64,000 nucleotides of DNA from Gammaproteobacteria bacterium (lineage in GTDB: Bacteria > Pseudomonadota > Gammaproteobacteria > GRL18), in assembly GCA_026994225.1 (NCBI GenBank), contig JALWRI010000049.1:1-64000 (forward strand), given 5' to 3'. Under the pieces are notes generated by a model. That model saw only the letters and a program-made list of their open reading frames with translations, did not search any database and was not told where the DNA came from. Both the position numbers and the translations under genes were made by a program. Below, in pieces: positions 1-7,484 of this stretch (positions are counted from its first letter, which is position 1; each line of letters begins with the position of its first letter).

Positions 1-401
1 GTTTTATCACTAACTAATTTTTCAATTTTCTTAATTTGTCCTAACTTTGCCAGAGAGTATAAAATTATATCGATTGCATAGGGACTTTCTTCAATATCAA
101 AATTATTTTGAACAATAACGTAGAGTTTCTTTGCAAGGGTCAATGTCTCAACATAGTTACCATCATCAATATAATACTGAATTAAGAACTTATAAAGACT
201 CTTTCGAAGCTCATAATCTCTTACTCTTTCGGCCAGTGCTCGATAGATATTTACAGCATTTTTTAACTTCTTAACACTATTTACAATTTCTGGAAACATT
301 TGAGTCATGTCTTCAAGCTTTCTTGAAAATATTTTTACAATATCTTTATCTTTATGAACCTGTATTCTAAAACCATCATATTTTGGTTCTATTGCACATA
401 T
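1..401 (-). pseudogene. Mosaic open frame: ATP-dependent DNA ligase fragment joined to a TPR-like segment (partial)
   Basis: Read on the minus strand, the frame is open from an in-frame TGA at 402-404 down to the window edge, about 133 codons with no start codon at its head. Its first ~40 codons carry nucleotidyltransferase motif I of ATP-dependent DNA ligases (EPKYDGFRIQVHKD, with the adenylated Lys in KYDG) followed by the motif III-like stretch FSRKLEDMTQMFPEI. The next ~90 codons no longer look like ligase: the expected D/E-G-E motif is absent, and the sequence becomes helical and TPR-like (ALAERVRDYELRKSLYKFL, then AIDIILYSLAKLGQ). The frame abuts the SulP STAS fragment head to head. I see a mosaic of two or three unrelated coding pieces. 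Whether it is a real rearrangement or an amplification/assembly chimera at a contig end cannot be told from the bases. Confidence 0.6.
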
Positions 402-726
402 TCAAAAACGTATTGCACAAATAGTCGAAAATGAGCGTATTTACCATATATTAATCGTTGCAAGTGGCATCAATTTGATTGATTTAGCGGGTGCAGAAGC
501 TTTAGTTGCTGAAAATAATCGTCTTAAAAAATTAGATGGAGGATTATATTTTGTGGGTTTAAAAGCATCTGTTTATGAATTTGCTGCGAAAACACATTTT
601 ATTAAACATATAGGGCGTGATCACTTTTTTGATTCTAAAACGGATGCGATTGCTCATATTTATAAAATGTTAGATAGGAAAATATGTGCAAAATGTAATG
701 CGCTGGTATTTAAAGAATGCCAATAA
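382..726 (+). pseudogene. C-terminal STAS domain of a SulP-family anion transporter (5' part missing)
   Basis: The frame reads FGSIAHIQKRIAQI, then ILIVASGINLIDLAGAEAL, then GLYFVGLK, and ends ICAKCNALVFKEC. This is the cytoplasmic STAS domain found after the membrane part of SulP (SLC26-like) sulfate/bicarbonate transporters, including the usual Cys-rich tail. About 115 residues remain. The 10-14 transmembrane segments that should precede them are absent, because sequence left of about 380 is unrelated. The first visible residues, FGSIAHI, match the start of the domain (FGA-x-x-HI in relatives), so the break lies at or just before codon 382. A TTG at 475 could formally start a shorter peptide but would cut the domain in half. 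As it stands the piece cannot transport anything. Confidence 0.75.
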
Positions 727-744
727 AGATATAGCATTCTCTTC

Positions 745-773
745 TTGACCTAAAATTGAAATTTATTTATCCT
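745..773 (+). promoter_or_regulatory. Candidate sigma-70 promoter of the bufferin operon
   Basis: TTGACC at 745-750 and TATCCT at 768-773 are separated by 17 bases and lie about 60 bases upstream of the bufA2 start codon. The spacing is ideal and the hexamers match 5/6 and 4/6. Bufferin operons elsewhere can be under ECF sigma factors, so this may not be the only promoter. Confidence 0.4.
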
Positions 774-836
774 TGGAAAGGTGTTTATTTTTAGGGTAAA
801 CATTATTTTGTATTTTTTAAATTTTAGGGAGAGAGC

Positions 837-1115
837 ATGACTCAACATATAAAAAAAACTTCAGGAGCAACTTTGGCAGTTGCTGCAGCGGCATTATTAT
901 TTAGTGGAGCAAGTTCTGCAAGTTCTGGGCATGATGATGAACATGAGCATAATGAGGCAACAGTAAAATGTAGTGGTATTAATTCATGTAAAGGGACATC
1001 TGCTTGTGCTACCGCATCGAATGGTTGTGCCGGAGCTAATAGTTGTAAAGGAAAGGGATGGTTAAAAGTGTCGGCAGAAGAATGTGAAGAAAAGGGAGGT
1101 AAAGTGCTTAAATAG
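837..1115 (+). CDS. bufA2: BufA2-type bufferin, Cys-rich periplasmic metallophore precursor
   Basis: This 92-residue precursor has a Sec signal peptide (positive MTQHIKK, Ala/Leu-rich core to about residue 28, cleavage near SASS), an acidic His-containing stretch (HDDEHEHNE), and a mature part with six cysteines in the pattern KCSGINSCKG, SACATASNGC, NSCKGKGW, AEEC. That pattern, ending in a GWLKVSAEEC-type motif followed by GG, is the BufA2 bufferin family, formerly lumped under DUF2282-like proteins. In the known family the Cys residues are oxidised to thiooxazoles or related heterocycles by BufB/BufC and the product binds copper in the periplasm. GGGAGAG sits 6-7 bases before the ATG. It heads an operon with bufB and bufC, which supports the call. 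The His-rich patch could add metal affinity; that is inference. Confidence 0.85.
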   Translation: MTQHIKKTSGATLAVAAAALLFSGASSASSGHDDEHEHNEATVKCSGINSCKGTSACATASNGCAGANSCKGKGWLKVSAEECEEKGGKVLK

Positions 1116-1147
1116 TGGCTTAATCTTCTGTTAATATTACTGAGTAT

Positions 1148-1202
1148 ATCTTCTTAATAGGGTTAAAGTTTTTAACAAACCACTCTTTACTATTAAGAAG
1201 AT
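1148..1202 (+). promoter_or_regulatory. Long stem-loop between bufA2 and bufB
   Basis: A perfect 13-base inverted repeat (ATCTTCTTAATAG at 1148-1160 and its complement at 1190-1202) encloses a 29-base loop. The loop holds a second small hairpin (GTTAAA, loop GTT, TTTAAC, 1162-1176). No U-run follows, so it is not a typical intrinsic terminator. Its place between the precursor gene and the maturation genes suggests partial termination or mRNA stabilisation that raises bufA2 over bufBC. That role is inferred. Confidence 0.6.
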
Positions 1203-1240
1203 GGTTTATAACCAATATAAAGGTATTTTCGTTTAATTTT

Positions 1241-2080
1241 ATGTCATATACTCCTCATCATACTTATCCTTATCTAGGATTTGGTTTAGGTCTTCGTAAA
1301 GAACATTTTGACAGCATATTAGCATACCATCCCAATGTAGACTGGTTTGAAATTTTAACTGAAAATTATTTAGTATCTGGTGGTAAACCGAGGGATTATT
1401 TACAAAAAATCAGTGAACAGTATCCGTTAGTTATGCATGGTGTATCATTATCCATAGGTAGTATGGATGCACTCAATAAAGAGTATTTACAGCAAGTAAA
1501 AACCCTGGCATCAGATATTAATGCAATATGGATATCCGATCATTTGTGTTGGACAGGGGTTGATGCACATAATACCCATGATTTATTACCGTTACCTTAT
1601 ACAAAAGAAGCTATTAAGCATGTAGTGGAACGTATACAGCAAGTACAAGATTATTTAGGACAGCAAATATTAATTGAGAATGTATCAAGTTATATTCACT
1701 ATCAGCAATCAGTTATGACTGAATGGGAATTTATACAAGAAATTAGTGAACAGGCTGATTGTTTATTATTACTGGATATTAATAATATTTATGTTTCTGC
1801 AATAAACCATGACTTTGATCCGTTAACATATTTACATGCCATCCCTATTGAACGGGTACAACAGTTTCATTTAGCAGGGCATAGTGATTTTAGTGATTAT
1901 ATTATTGATACACATGACGCGCCGGTATGTGATGCTGTATGGGATTTATATGCACAAGCAGTAAAGCATTTTGGTGAGGTATCTTGTATGATCGAACGAG
2001 ATGGAAATATTCCAACTTTAGATAAAATGTTGGAAGAATTAGACAGAGCCAAAATGATTGCCAATGATGCAAAAAAATAA
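1241..2080 (+). CDS. bufB: BufB, DUF692 multinuclear iron-dependent oxidase of bufferin maturation
   Basis: The 279-residue protein belongs to the DUF692 family (MbnB/TglH/BufB), TIM-barrel enzymes with two or three irons that oxidise peptidyl cysteines. Visible family motifs, in order: GLGLR near the N terminus, MHGVSLSIGS, ISDHLCWTG followed by NTHDLLPLPYT, LIENVSSYI, LLDINNIYVSA, FHLAGHSD with DTHDAPV, and IERDGNIP near the end. These supply the His, Asp and Glu metal ligands. Length is normal for the family (about 280). No strong ribosome binding site precedes ATG 1241, so translation may lean on the upstream structured leader. It overlaps the start of bufC, implying coupled translation. 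Substrate is almost certainly the adjacent bufA2 product. Confidence 0.92.
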   Translation: MSYTPHHTYPYLGFGLGLRKEHFDSILAYHPNVDWFEILTENYLVSGGKPRDYLQKISEQYPLVMHGVSLSIGSMDALNKEYLQQVKTLASDINAIWISDHLCWTGVDAHNTHDLLPLPYTKEAIKHVVERIQQVQDYLGQQILIENVSSYIHYQQSVMTEWEFIQEISEQADCLLLLDINNIYVSAINHDFDPLTYLHAIPIERVQQFHLAGHSDFSDYIIDTHDAPVCDAVWDLYAQAVKHFGEVSCMIERDGNIPTLDKMLEELDRAKMIANDAKK

Positions 2081-2897
2081 TTTATTATTGTTACAACAAC
2101 AAATGATGGCTTTTTTACAGCAAAAGCCTAATACTCTCTTAGAGCAAGTGATAGGCACAAAAAAAGTATCTGCTGAAAAACGTTTAGCCATTTATTCTAA
2201 TGCCTACCACGTACGTTTATTAGAAGCATTACAAGAAAACTATCCCGCTTTACATACTTTATTAGGAGATGATGATTTTCAACAATTAGCTTGGGATTAT
2301 ATTGCAGCTTATCCTTCTTCGTTTTTTTCTATTCGATATTTTGGTGATCAACTTGCAAACTATATAGCACAAAGCCATTGGAAAGAGATACATCCGGTAT
2401 TGATAGAGATGGCACAATTTGAATGGGCAATACGTGGTGCTTTTGATGCAGAGGATACACCATTATTAACACTTACAGATTTGCAACAGATTGATCCATC
2501 TAGTTGGCCTATGCTACAGTTTCAATTTCATCCTGGCTTACATTATCTACATTTATCCTGGAATGTACCACAATTATGGAAAATGATTCATCAGCAGGAA
2601 GAAGTCGATGCTTGTCATCAATGTGATCCCTCTACACTTACTCCAGAACGGCAAACATATCCTGTAGTATGGATAGTTTGGCGTAAACAGTTACGAACCT
2701 TATATCGCTCTTTATCTGTTGATGAGGCTTGGGCGTTAGCGCATTTACAAAAACAGGCATGTTTTGCTGAGGTATGTCAGGGAATATGTGAATGGGTAGA
2801 TGAATGCCATGCAGCAGAACGGGTAGCCGGTTTTATTCAAACTTGGTTAGAGGAACAATTACTGGTTCAAGCTGCACCATCGGGTGCTTCTGGATAA
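2064..2897 (+). CDS. bufC: BufC, DUF2063 partner protein of BufB
   Basis: A cytoplasmic protein of about 277 residues with an N-terminal DUF2063 domain (residues ~10-100): RLAIYSNAYHVRLLEAL, then YPALHTLLGDDDF and FSIRYFGDQLANYI. BufC/MbnC-type proteins bind the precursor and hold it to the DUF692 oxidase. I place the start at ATG 2064 or 2067, inside the last codons of bufB; a TTG at 2058 in the same frame is less likely. The 14-17 base overlap points to translational coupling. The 3' end overlaps the convergent CorC-type gene by about 30 bases. No DoxX-like gene, which accompanies many bufferin operons, follows. Confidence 0.88.
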   Translation: MMQKNNLLLLQQQMMAFLQQKPNTLLEQVIGTKKVSAEKRLAIYSNAYHVRLLEALQENYPALHTLLGDDDFQQLAWDYIAAYPSSFFSIRYFGDQLANYIAQSHWKEIHPVLIEMAQFEWAIRGAFDAEDTPLLTLTDLQQIDPSSWPMLQFQFHPGLHYLHLSWNVPQLWKMIHQQEEVDACHQCDPSTLTPERQTYPVVWIVWRKQLRTLYRSLSVDEAWALAHLQKQACFAEVCQGICEWVDECHAAERVAGFIQTWLEEQLLVQAAPSGASG

Positions 2898-4114
2898 CTG
2901 ATAATTACTTTATTAATGCGGCTAGATGTTGCATCTTGAACGGTTACATCCAGGTTTTCCAGGGTAAACTTTTCATCTATTTCTGGAATACGTTCCAGGT
3001 GTTGTAAAATCCACCAACTGACGACATCAGTAGGTTTTCCTGATAATTCAATAGAGAAAAATTCTTCAATAACACGTAATTCCACATCCCCGTCAACAAC
3101 GATTTTTTTCTCTGAAATTGACATAAAATCATCGGGAGTGGCATCACTTTCATCATAGATTTCACCCACCAATTCTTCTAATAAATCCTCTAAAGAAACG
3201 ACGCCAAGTAATGAACCATATTCATCTACTACAATAGATAAATGCTGTTTTTTACAACGTAAAATGGTGATAAGATCATCTAAGGGTTGATTAAGAGGTG
3301 AGAAGATAGGCTCTGAAGCGATATCTCTGAGTAATGCCTCTTCATTGCCTTTAGAAATATTGACTAATACATCCCGTAAATGTACTATTTTATCAATTTC
3401 ATCTGGTTTTTTCCCAAATAAAGGGATACGAGAATAGTTACTATTAACAATATCATTGAGGGCTTCTTTGACAGTAAGGTGTCCATTGAGAGTAAATACT
3501 TGATGACGAGGGGTCATTACATCTTCTACTTGTAAATCATTAAACTCAAAGACACGTTGAATGATTTGTCTTTCTTCTGTTTCGATAGTTCCCTCTTTTT
3601 CACCATATTCCACCATGCTGATTAGTTCTGATTCGGTGACAGTAGGTTCTCCTTCCATTGCTGTAATATGGTGTATCCATAAAGTAAATTTTTCAAACAT
3701 CCAGACCAGTGGGAAAGTTAACCAGATAAATCCAAGTATTAATGGTGCAACAATAAGCGATAAGCGTTCAGCATTAGATGCGGCTAAACTTTTAGGTGTA
3801 ATCTCACCAAAAATAAGAATAAAGAAAGTGAGTAAACCAACGGCAATGCCTGGACCAAAATGCCCTAATTTTTCTGTGGCAATGATCGTTGCCAGAGAAG
3901 ATGCTGCAATATTGACGATATTATTACCAATTAAAATTCCAATTAACATCCGAGTAGTATTGCTTTTTAATTTATATAACACTTGTGCACCGGGGCGATC
4001 ATCTTTTAACATTCCCTTTACCCGAGAATGAGATAAGGCAACTAATGCAGTTTCAGAACCAGAAAAAAATCCAGATAAAATCAATAAAAGGCCTAATAAT
4101 AAAAACTCTTCCAC
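2867..4114 (-). CDS. HlyC/CorC (CNNM-type) transporter with CBS pair, YfjD-like
   Basis: A 415-residue membrane protein in three parts. Residues ~1-185 are the DUF21/CNNM domain: LILSGFFSGSETALVALSHSR, IGNNIVNIAASSLAT, and FGEITPKSLAA, with four hydrophobic segments. Residues ~200-330 are two CBS domains (VEDVMTPRHQVF, YSRIPLFG, VVDEYGSLLGVVSLEDLLEELVGEI). Residues ~345-415 are the CorC_HlyC transporter-associated domain. The family exports or homeostatically handles Mg2+/Co2+ and, in bacterial CNNM homologues, exchanges Mg2+ with Na+. Length matches E. coli YfjD (about 413). It is monocistronic on the minus strand, ending tail to tail with bufC. Linkage to the copper-binding bufferin genes may be chance. 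The transported ion cannot be read from the sequence. Confidence 0.9.
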   Translation of the reverse strand: MEEFLLLGLLLILSGFFSGSETALVALSHSRVKGMLKDDRPGAQVLYKLKSNTTRMLIGILIGNNIVNIAASSLATIIATEKLGHFGPGIAVGLLTFFILIFGEITPKSLAASNAERLSLIVAPLILGFIWLTFPLVWMFEKFTLWIHHITAMEGEPTVTESELISMVEYGEKEGTIETEERQIIQRVFEFNDLQVEDVMTPRHQVFTLNGHLTVKEALNDIVNSNYSRIPLFGKKPDEIDKIVHLRDVLVNISKGNEEALLRDIASEPIFSPLNQPLDDLITILRCKKQHLSIVVDEYGSLLGVVSLEDLLEELVGEIYDESDATPDDFMSISEKKIVVDGDVELRVIEEFFSIELSGKPTDVVSWWILQHLERIPEIDEKFTLENLDVTVQDATSSRINKVIISYPEAPDGAA

Positions 4115-4208
4115 TCCATCCTCTCTCTGTGTAAGTATTAAATAAGGGACATACTTTCCCTATAAATGATTGCATAATAGTATCATAACTGCGTTTTGCT
4201 CACACGGG

Positions 4209-5285
4209 CTATTCGTGTTTATTGTTATGATTTCGACTCCAATATAGATAATTAGGTGAGGTTTGATAAGCACCACTACTAATGTATTCAAGAACAGCTT
4301 GTAGGCGGTATAAGTTAATAACCGATTCAATACGTAAAATTTCATTACCATTTAGATCAAAAAAGAGTAACGTAGGGGCATAAATTAAATTTAATTCCAT
4401 TGCCCACTCTTTTGCAGTACGCTTTTTACCAGAAGGCGTAATAATAGGCGTATCAGACCAGATATTGATTTGTACTGTTTCAAACTGTTTTAAACGGGAA
4501 GCAACTTGTTCATTATGTAAGATATTTTGACCATGTAATATATCACAAGCATGACATTCGGTTTGTTCAAAAAAGATTAATAAGGGTTTTTGAGCTGTAA
4601 ATCTGGTACGGTCAAGATTATAAGGGGGAGGTAGAAAAAAATCTTCCTCATTAATATCCATTAAATCAAATTTAGGAGGGGGATCGGCACGTAATAGATA
4701 CTGATGAAAACTTTCTTTTTGATAATAGCCATCTATAACATAATCTAACGCTGCCCGGAATTTATAGGGGGGGTAATATCCTCGTAAGCGTAATGCTTGC
4801 TGTCCATTTTTATCATAAAAAATGAGTGAAGGAGTAAAATTAGTTTTTTCACGCAGTGCATAATCTCGTTCAGTAAGTAAGTGACCATCTAAATCGGTGA
4901 TTTCACGACTTCCCCAGACATTTAAAGCTATAACATCAAAATAGGCTTGAGTTTGTGCTACAATATCTTTTTTTTTGAAATTTATTTCCATTAATCTCTG
5001 ACAGTAAGCACATCCTGTTTGCCCAAAATAAAGAATAATCCCCTGTTTCTTTTTTTTAAGGGCTTCTTTTAAGTCCTCTGGTAGCTGAAGAAAACTTTTT
5101 TTAAACCAAGAGGGATGTTCGATATATCGGGGTCTCGGGGTATCATCAAATAAGAGGTGCATATTATCATTTTCTTGTGCATAGAGGAAAACAGGAAAAA
5201 GGAATATAAATAAGCGTATAATTATGCTATAGGAATAATGCAGTGGGAAAAATGGAATAAAGAGGTACGTCATAATTGTCAACAT
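4209..5285 (-). CDS. Secreted or membrane-anchored protein with two thioredoxin-fold domains
   Basis: This 358-residue protein has a long hydrophobic N terminus (about 35 residues ending PVFLYAQEN), then two copies of a thioredoxin-like domain. Domain one (~60-180) has QTGCAYCQ with Cys92/Cys95 and a cis-proline region NFTPSLIFYD. Domain two (~215-345) has QTECHACD with Cys244/Cys247 and IYAPTLLFFD. Both halves share the order CxxC, ALNVWG or QINIWSD, TP or AP followed by a FxDxNG turn and an LRLRGYY/LRIESV segment, so the gene looks like an internal duplication. The fold resembles SoxW/DsbD-gamma-like periplasmic thioredoxins. A reductase or disulfide carrier role in the envelope is inferred; the electron donor is unknown. 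It is divergent from the unknown membrane protein at 5378. Confidence 0.75.
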   Translation of the reverse strand: MLTIMTYLFIPFFPLHYSYSIIIRLFIFLFPVFLYAQENDNMHLLFDDTPRPRYIEHPSWFKKSFLQLPEDLKEALKKKKQGIILYFGQTGCAYCQRLMEINFKKKDIVAQTQAYFDVIALNVWGSREITDLDGHLLTERDYALREKTNFTPSLIFYDKNGQQALRLRGYYPPYKFRAALDYVIDGYYQKESFHQYLLRADPPPKFDLMDINEEDFFLPPPYNLDRTRFTAQKPLLIFFEQTECHACDILHGQNILHNEQVASRLKQFETVQINIWSDTPIITPSGKKRTAKEWAMELNLIYAPTLLFFDLNGNEILRIESVINLYRLQAVLEYISSGAYQTSPNYLYWSRNHNNKHE

Positions 5286-5377
5286 AAATATAAAAGACCA
5301 TCAGTGTATCTAGTTAGAGGGATATGCAATAATAGATGCCATAAACTATTATCTACAATGAGCATTTTAGCAATTAA

Positions 5378-6421
5378 ATGACTATTTCAACAACTCAATA
5401 TAATCGCTGTCAATGGATAGTGAGTAAAGAATATGATCTATTTTTTTTTATAGGGAGTAGTGCTTTAACCTTTATTTTTTTTGGATTATACCAGTTACTG
5501 AAAATGAATGATGTGTTATTGCATGGAGAATCAATATTATTAACCTATTTTATCTTTACCGTATTATTAGATCATCCGCATATTTTCCAAACTTTTTCCC
5601 GTACCCACTATGATGGTCAAGAATATAAAAAACGGCGATTATTATATACGTGGGGTTTAGGATTATTGATTTTAGATGGATTTATTTTAACCCTGGCAGG
5701 TTATGAACATGAACTGATTATTTTTGCAGCTGTTTTTGGATCTTGGCATATTATTCGTCAACATTGGGGATTTATTCGAGCGTATAAATTACGTAATCAT
5801 GATTATCATCAATGGGATAATCGGTTAGATTTTTCTACTTTTTTTGTAGGGATGTTTGCTTGTTTTTTTCATGATTACAGTGGTGTATCTGAAGCAGAAC
5901 TTATTTATGAGCCGCTTTGGGTAGTCTTTCCTGGCGTACCAGAATGGTTTTCGCAGTTATTATGGAATATATTTTTAATTCTCTTGGTGATCTTTATTTT
6001 ACGTCAAATTTATCGTTATTATGTAGATAAACAAATTAATATACCGAAGTTATTATTAATGAGCGTTGCCTTTATGACTCATTATTTTATTTTTTTTGTT
6101 GCTGCCGTCCCTTTTTTAATAGCAGAGGTATTAGAAACTGCATTTCATAATGTACAGTATCAAGGTTGGATTATGCATTATCAAAAATCGCACTATCCCG
6201 ATAAAAAAAATATAGTGATAAAGTGGTTATTGGCATCATTACTATACGGGATTATTGCAGGTATTATAGAAATTGCCAGCTTATATTATTCAGGGATAAT
6301 GACGTTATTATTTGTACCTTTTAGTATGTTCGTCCTTTTCCATTATTATGTAGATGGGGTAGTATGGAAATTTAAACATTATCCAGAATTAAAACAAGAA
6401 ATGTTTCGACAGGGGAATTAG
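5378..6421 (+). CDS. Uncharacterised polytopic membrane protein with conserved-looking His clusters
   Basis: I do not recognise the family securely. The 347-residue product has about eight hydrophobic segments. Between or at the ends of these lie polar, His-rich motifs: LLDHPHIFQTFSRTHYDGQE (residues ~60-80), GSWHIIRQHWGFIRAYKLRNHDYHQ (~120-145), AFHNVQYQGWIMHYQ (~255-270) and FHYYVDGVVWKF near the C terminus. Repeated His and Asp pairs at membrane boundaries resemble the histidine boxes of integral-membrane di-iron oxygenases and desaturases, but the exact HxxHH spacing is not present, so this is only an analogy. The gene is transcribed away from the tandem-thioredoxin gene and overlaps by four bases the convergent methyltransferase. 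The ATG at 5378 follows no clear Shine-Dalgarno sequence. Confidence 0.6.
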   Translation: MTISTTQYNRCQWIVSKEYDLFFFIGSSALTFIFFGLYQLLKMNDVLLHGESILLTYFIFTVLLDHPHIFQTFSRTHYDGQEYKKRRLLYTWGLGLLILDGFILTLAGYEHELIIFAAVFGSWHIIRQHWGFIRAYKLRNHDYHQWDNRLDFSTFFVGMFACFFHDYSGVSEAELIYEPLWVVFPGVPEWFSQLLWNIFLILLVIFILRQIYRYYVDKQINIPKLLLMSVAFMTHYFIFFVAAVPFLIAEVLETAFHNVQYQGWIMHYQKSHYPDKKNIVIKWLLASLLYGIIAGIIEIASLYYSGIMTLLFVPFSMFVLFHYYVDGVVWKFKHYPELKQEMFRQGN

Positions 6422-7026
6422 GCCGATTTTTGTAATGTTAGGTAACGAAACCAGCCTTTAGCTAAAACGGGTTGATCATCGCTAACGATAAGTTGTGGAC
6501 AGGTATGTAACAACGGTTCTAGTTCTACATCAGTACGAGTTGCTAACTTTCCTAATAATGGGCTTATTATTCTACGAAGGGGGGCAACTTGTTGGGGATG
6601 TAGGAACTTATCTAAAATAGCTATATTGCCTGTGGCTTTAAGCACTCGGTAGGCTTCTTGTAGCGCCTTAGATGGATAGGGTACAACTACGAGAATAAGA
6701 TGCATAATAATGATATCAAAATATTGATCGGGATAAGGAAGCTGCATTGCATCTCCTTGTTGCAGTGCTAATTGGATATGTGGATGGGTGCAATGTTTTT
6801 GTTGTGCTTTGCTTAACATTGCACGGGTGATATCTATACCATAATATTGATGTTGTGGTGCAAGGTAAGGAATATCTAGCCCTGTTCCTATCCCAATGAG
6901 CAGTATTTTTTTAGGTGGTAAGGTATTTAAGACTTGTAAATGCGAGGCACGAACTGATGCAAAGGTCTTTTGTATCAGTGCATCATAGACAGGAGCAAAA
7001 AAAGTATAACTTTTTTGTAATGACAT
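6418..7026 (-). CDS. Class I SAM-dependent methyltransferase (UbiE/Methyltransf_11 type)
   Basis: The 202-residue protein shows the class I Rossmann signatures: motif I ILLIGIGTGLDIPYL (residues ~40-54), the acidic loop YGIDITRAML (~63), DAMQLPYPDQYFDII (motif II, ~90) and VLKATGNIAILDKF (motif III, ~130). Length and the start MSLQKSYTFFAPVYDALI resemble small phospholipid or quinone methyltransferases of the PmtA/UbiE sort, but the substrate cannot be assigned. It lies 8 bases downstream of apaG on the same strand, so the two are probably co-transcribed. The last codons overlap the convergent membrane protein gene. Confidence 0.75.
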   Translation of the reverse strand: MSLQKSYTFFAPVYDALIQKTFASVRASHLQVLNTLPPKKILLIGIGTGLDIPYLAPQHQYYGIDITRAMLSKAQQKHCTHPHIQLALQQGDAMQLPYPDQYFDIIIMHLILVVVPYPSKALQEAYRVLKATGNIAILDKFLHPQQVAPLRRIISPLLGKLATRTDVELEPLLHTCPQLIVSDDQPVLAKGWFRYLTLQKSA

Positions 7027-7034
7027 AGATAATA

Positions 7035-7418
7035 TTAGTGTAAACTTTGTGGATTAGAATGCAGAGAAAAAGGATTGATCTCCGCATCAAATTCGGTACC
7101 ATCATCAGCCCGCATTTGATAACTGCCATGCATACTACCGATGGGTGTTTCAATGATACTACCACTGCTATAATTAAAGTTTTCACCCGGTTTAAGATAA
7201 GGATGTTCACCAATTACACCAGAACCACGTACTTCTTGTACTTTTCCTTCTGCATCGGTAATCACCCAATGACGACTTAGCAAGCGAGCAGGGACTTTTC
7301 CTTTATTTATAATGGTAACATTGTAGGCGAAAACATAGCGATTATTTTCGGGGGTAGATTGTGTATCAAGGTACTGACTTTGTACAGAAATTTCAATATT
7401 ATATTTTTCGGTATCCAT
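7035..7418 (-). CDS. apaG: ApaG, Co2+/Mg2+ efflux-associated FN3-like protein
   Basis: A 127-residue single-domain protein with the hallmark ApaG (DUF525) sequence: YVFAYNVTIINKG, LLSRHWVITDAEG, VRGSGVIGEHPYLKPGE, YSSGSIIETPIGSMHGSYQM and a C-terminal F.A.I..FSL. ApaG folds as a fibronectin-III-like sandwich; in enterobacteria it is linked to Co2+ resistance and Mg2+ handling, and its biochemical role is not settled. In E. coli it directly follows rsmA, and apaH follows it. Here it is on the same strand as rsmA but about 5.9 kb downstream, separated by an accessory block, and no apaH follows; a methyltransferase does. Confidence 0.95.
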   Translation of the reverse strand: MDTEKYNIEISVQSQYLDTQSTPENNRYVFAYNVTIINKGKVPARLLSRHWVITDAEGKVQEVRGSGVIGEHPYLKPGENFNYSSGSIIETPIGSMHGSYQMRADDGTEFDAEINPFSLHSNPQSLH

Positions 7419-7484
7419 AATAATAACTGTTCTCCGATGGCATGATCTCAGTGATGGGATAATAAGCGTAAATCATTAATTATA

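Noticed and set aside
391-419. Direct repeat ATTGCACA (391-398 and 412-419)
   Set aside because: It encodes IAH and IAQ within the STAS frame, so it is explained by coding sequence; it is too short to be an att site.
3561-4031. Plus-strand open frame of 156 codons opposite the CorC-type gene
   Set aside because: It is the antisense of a clearly coding DUF21/CBS region and has no recognisable motif.
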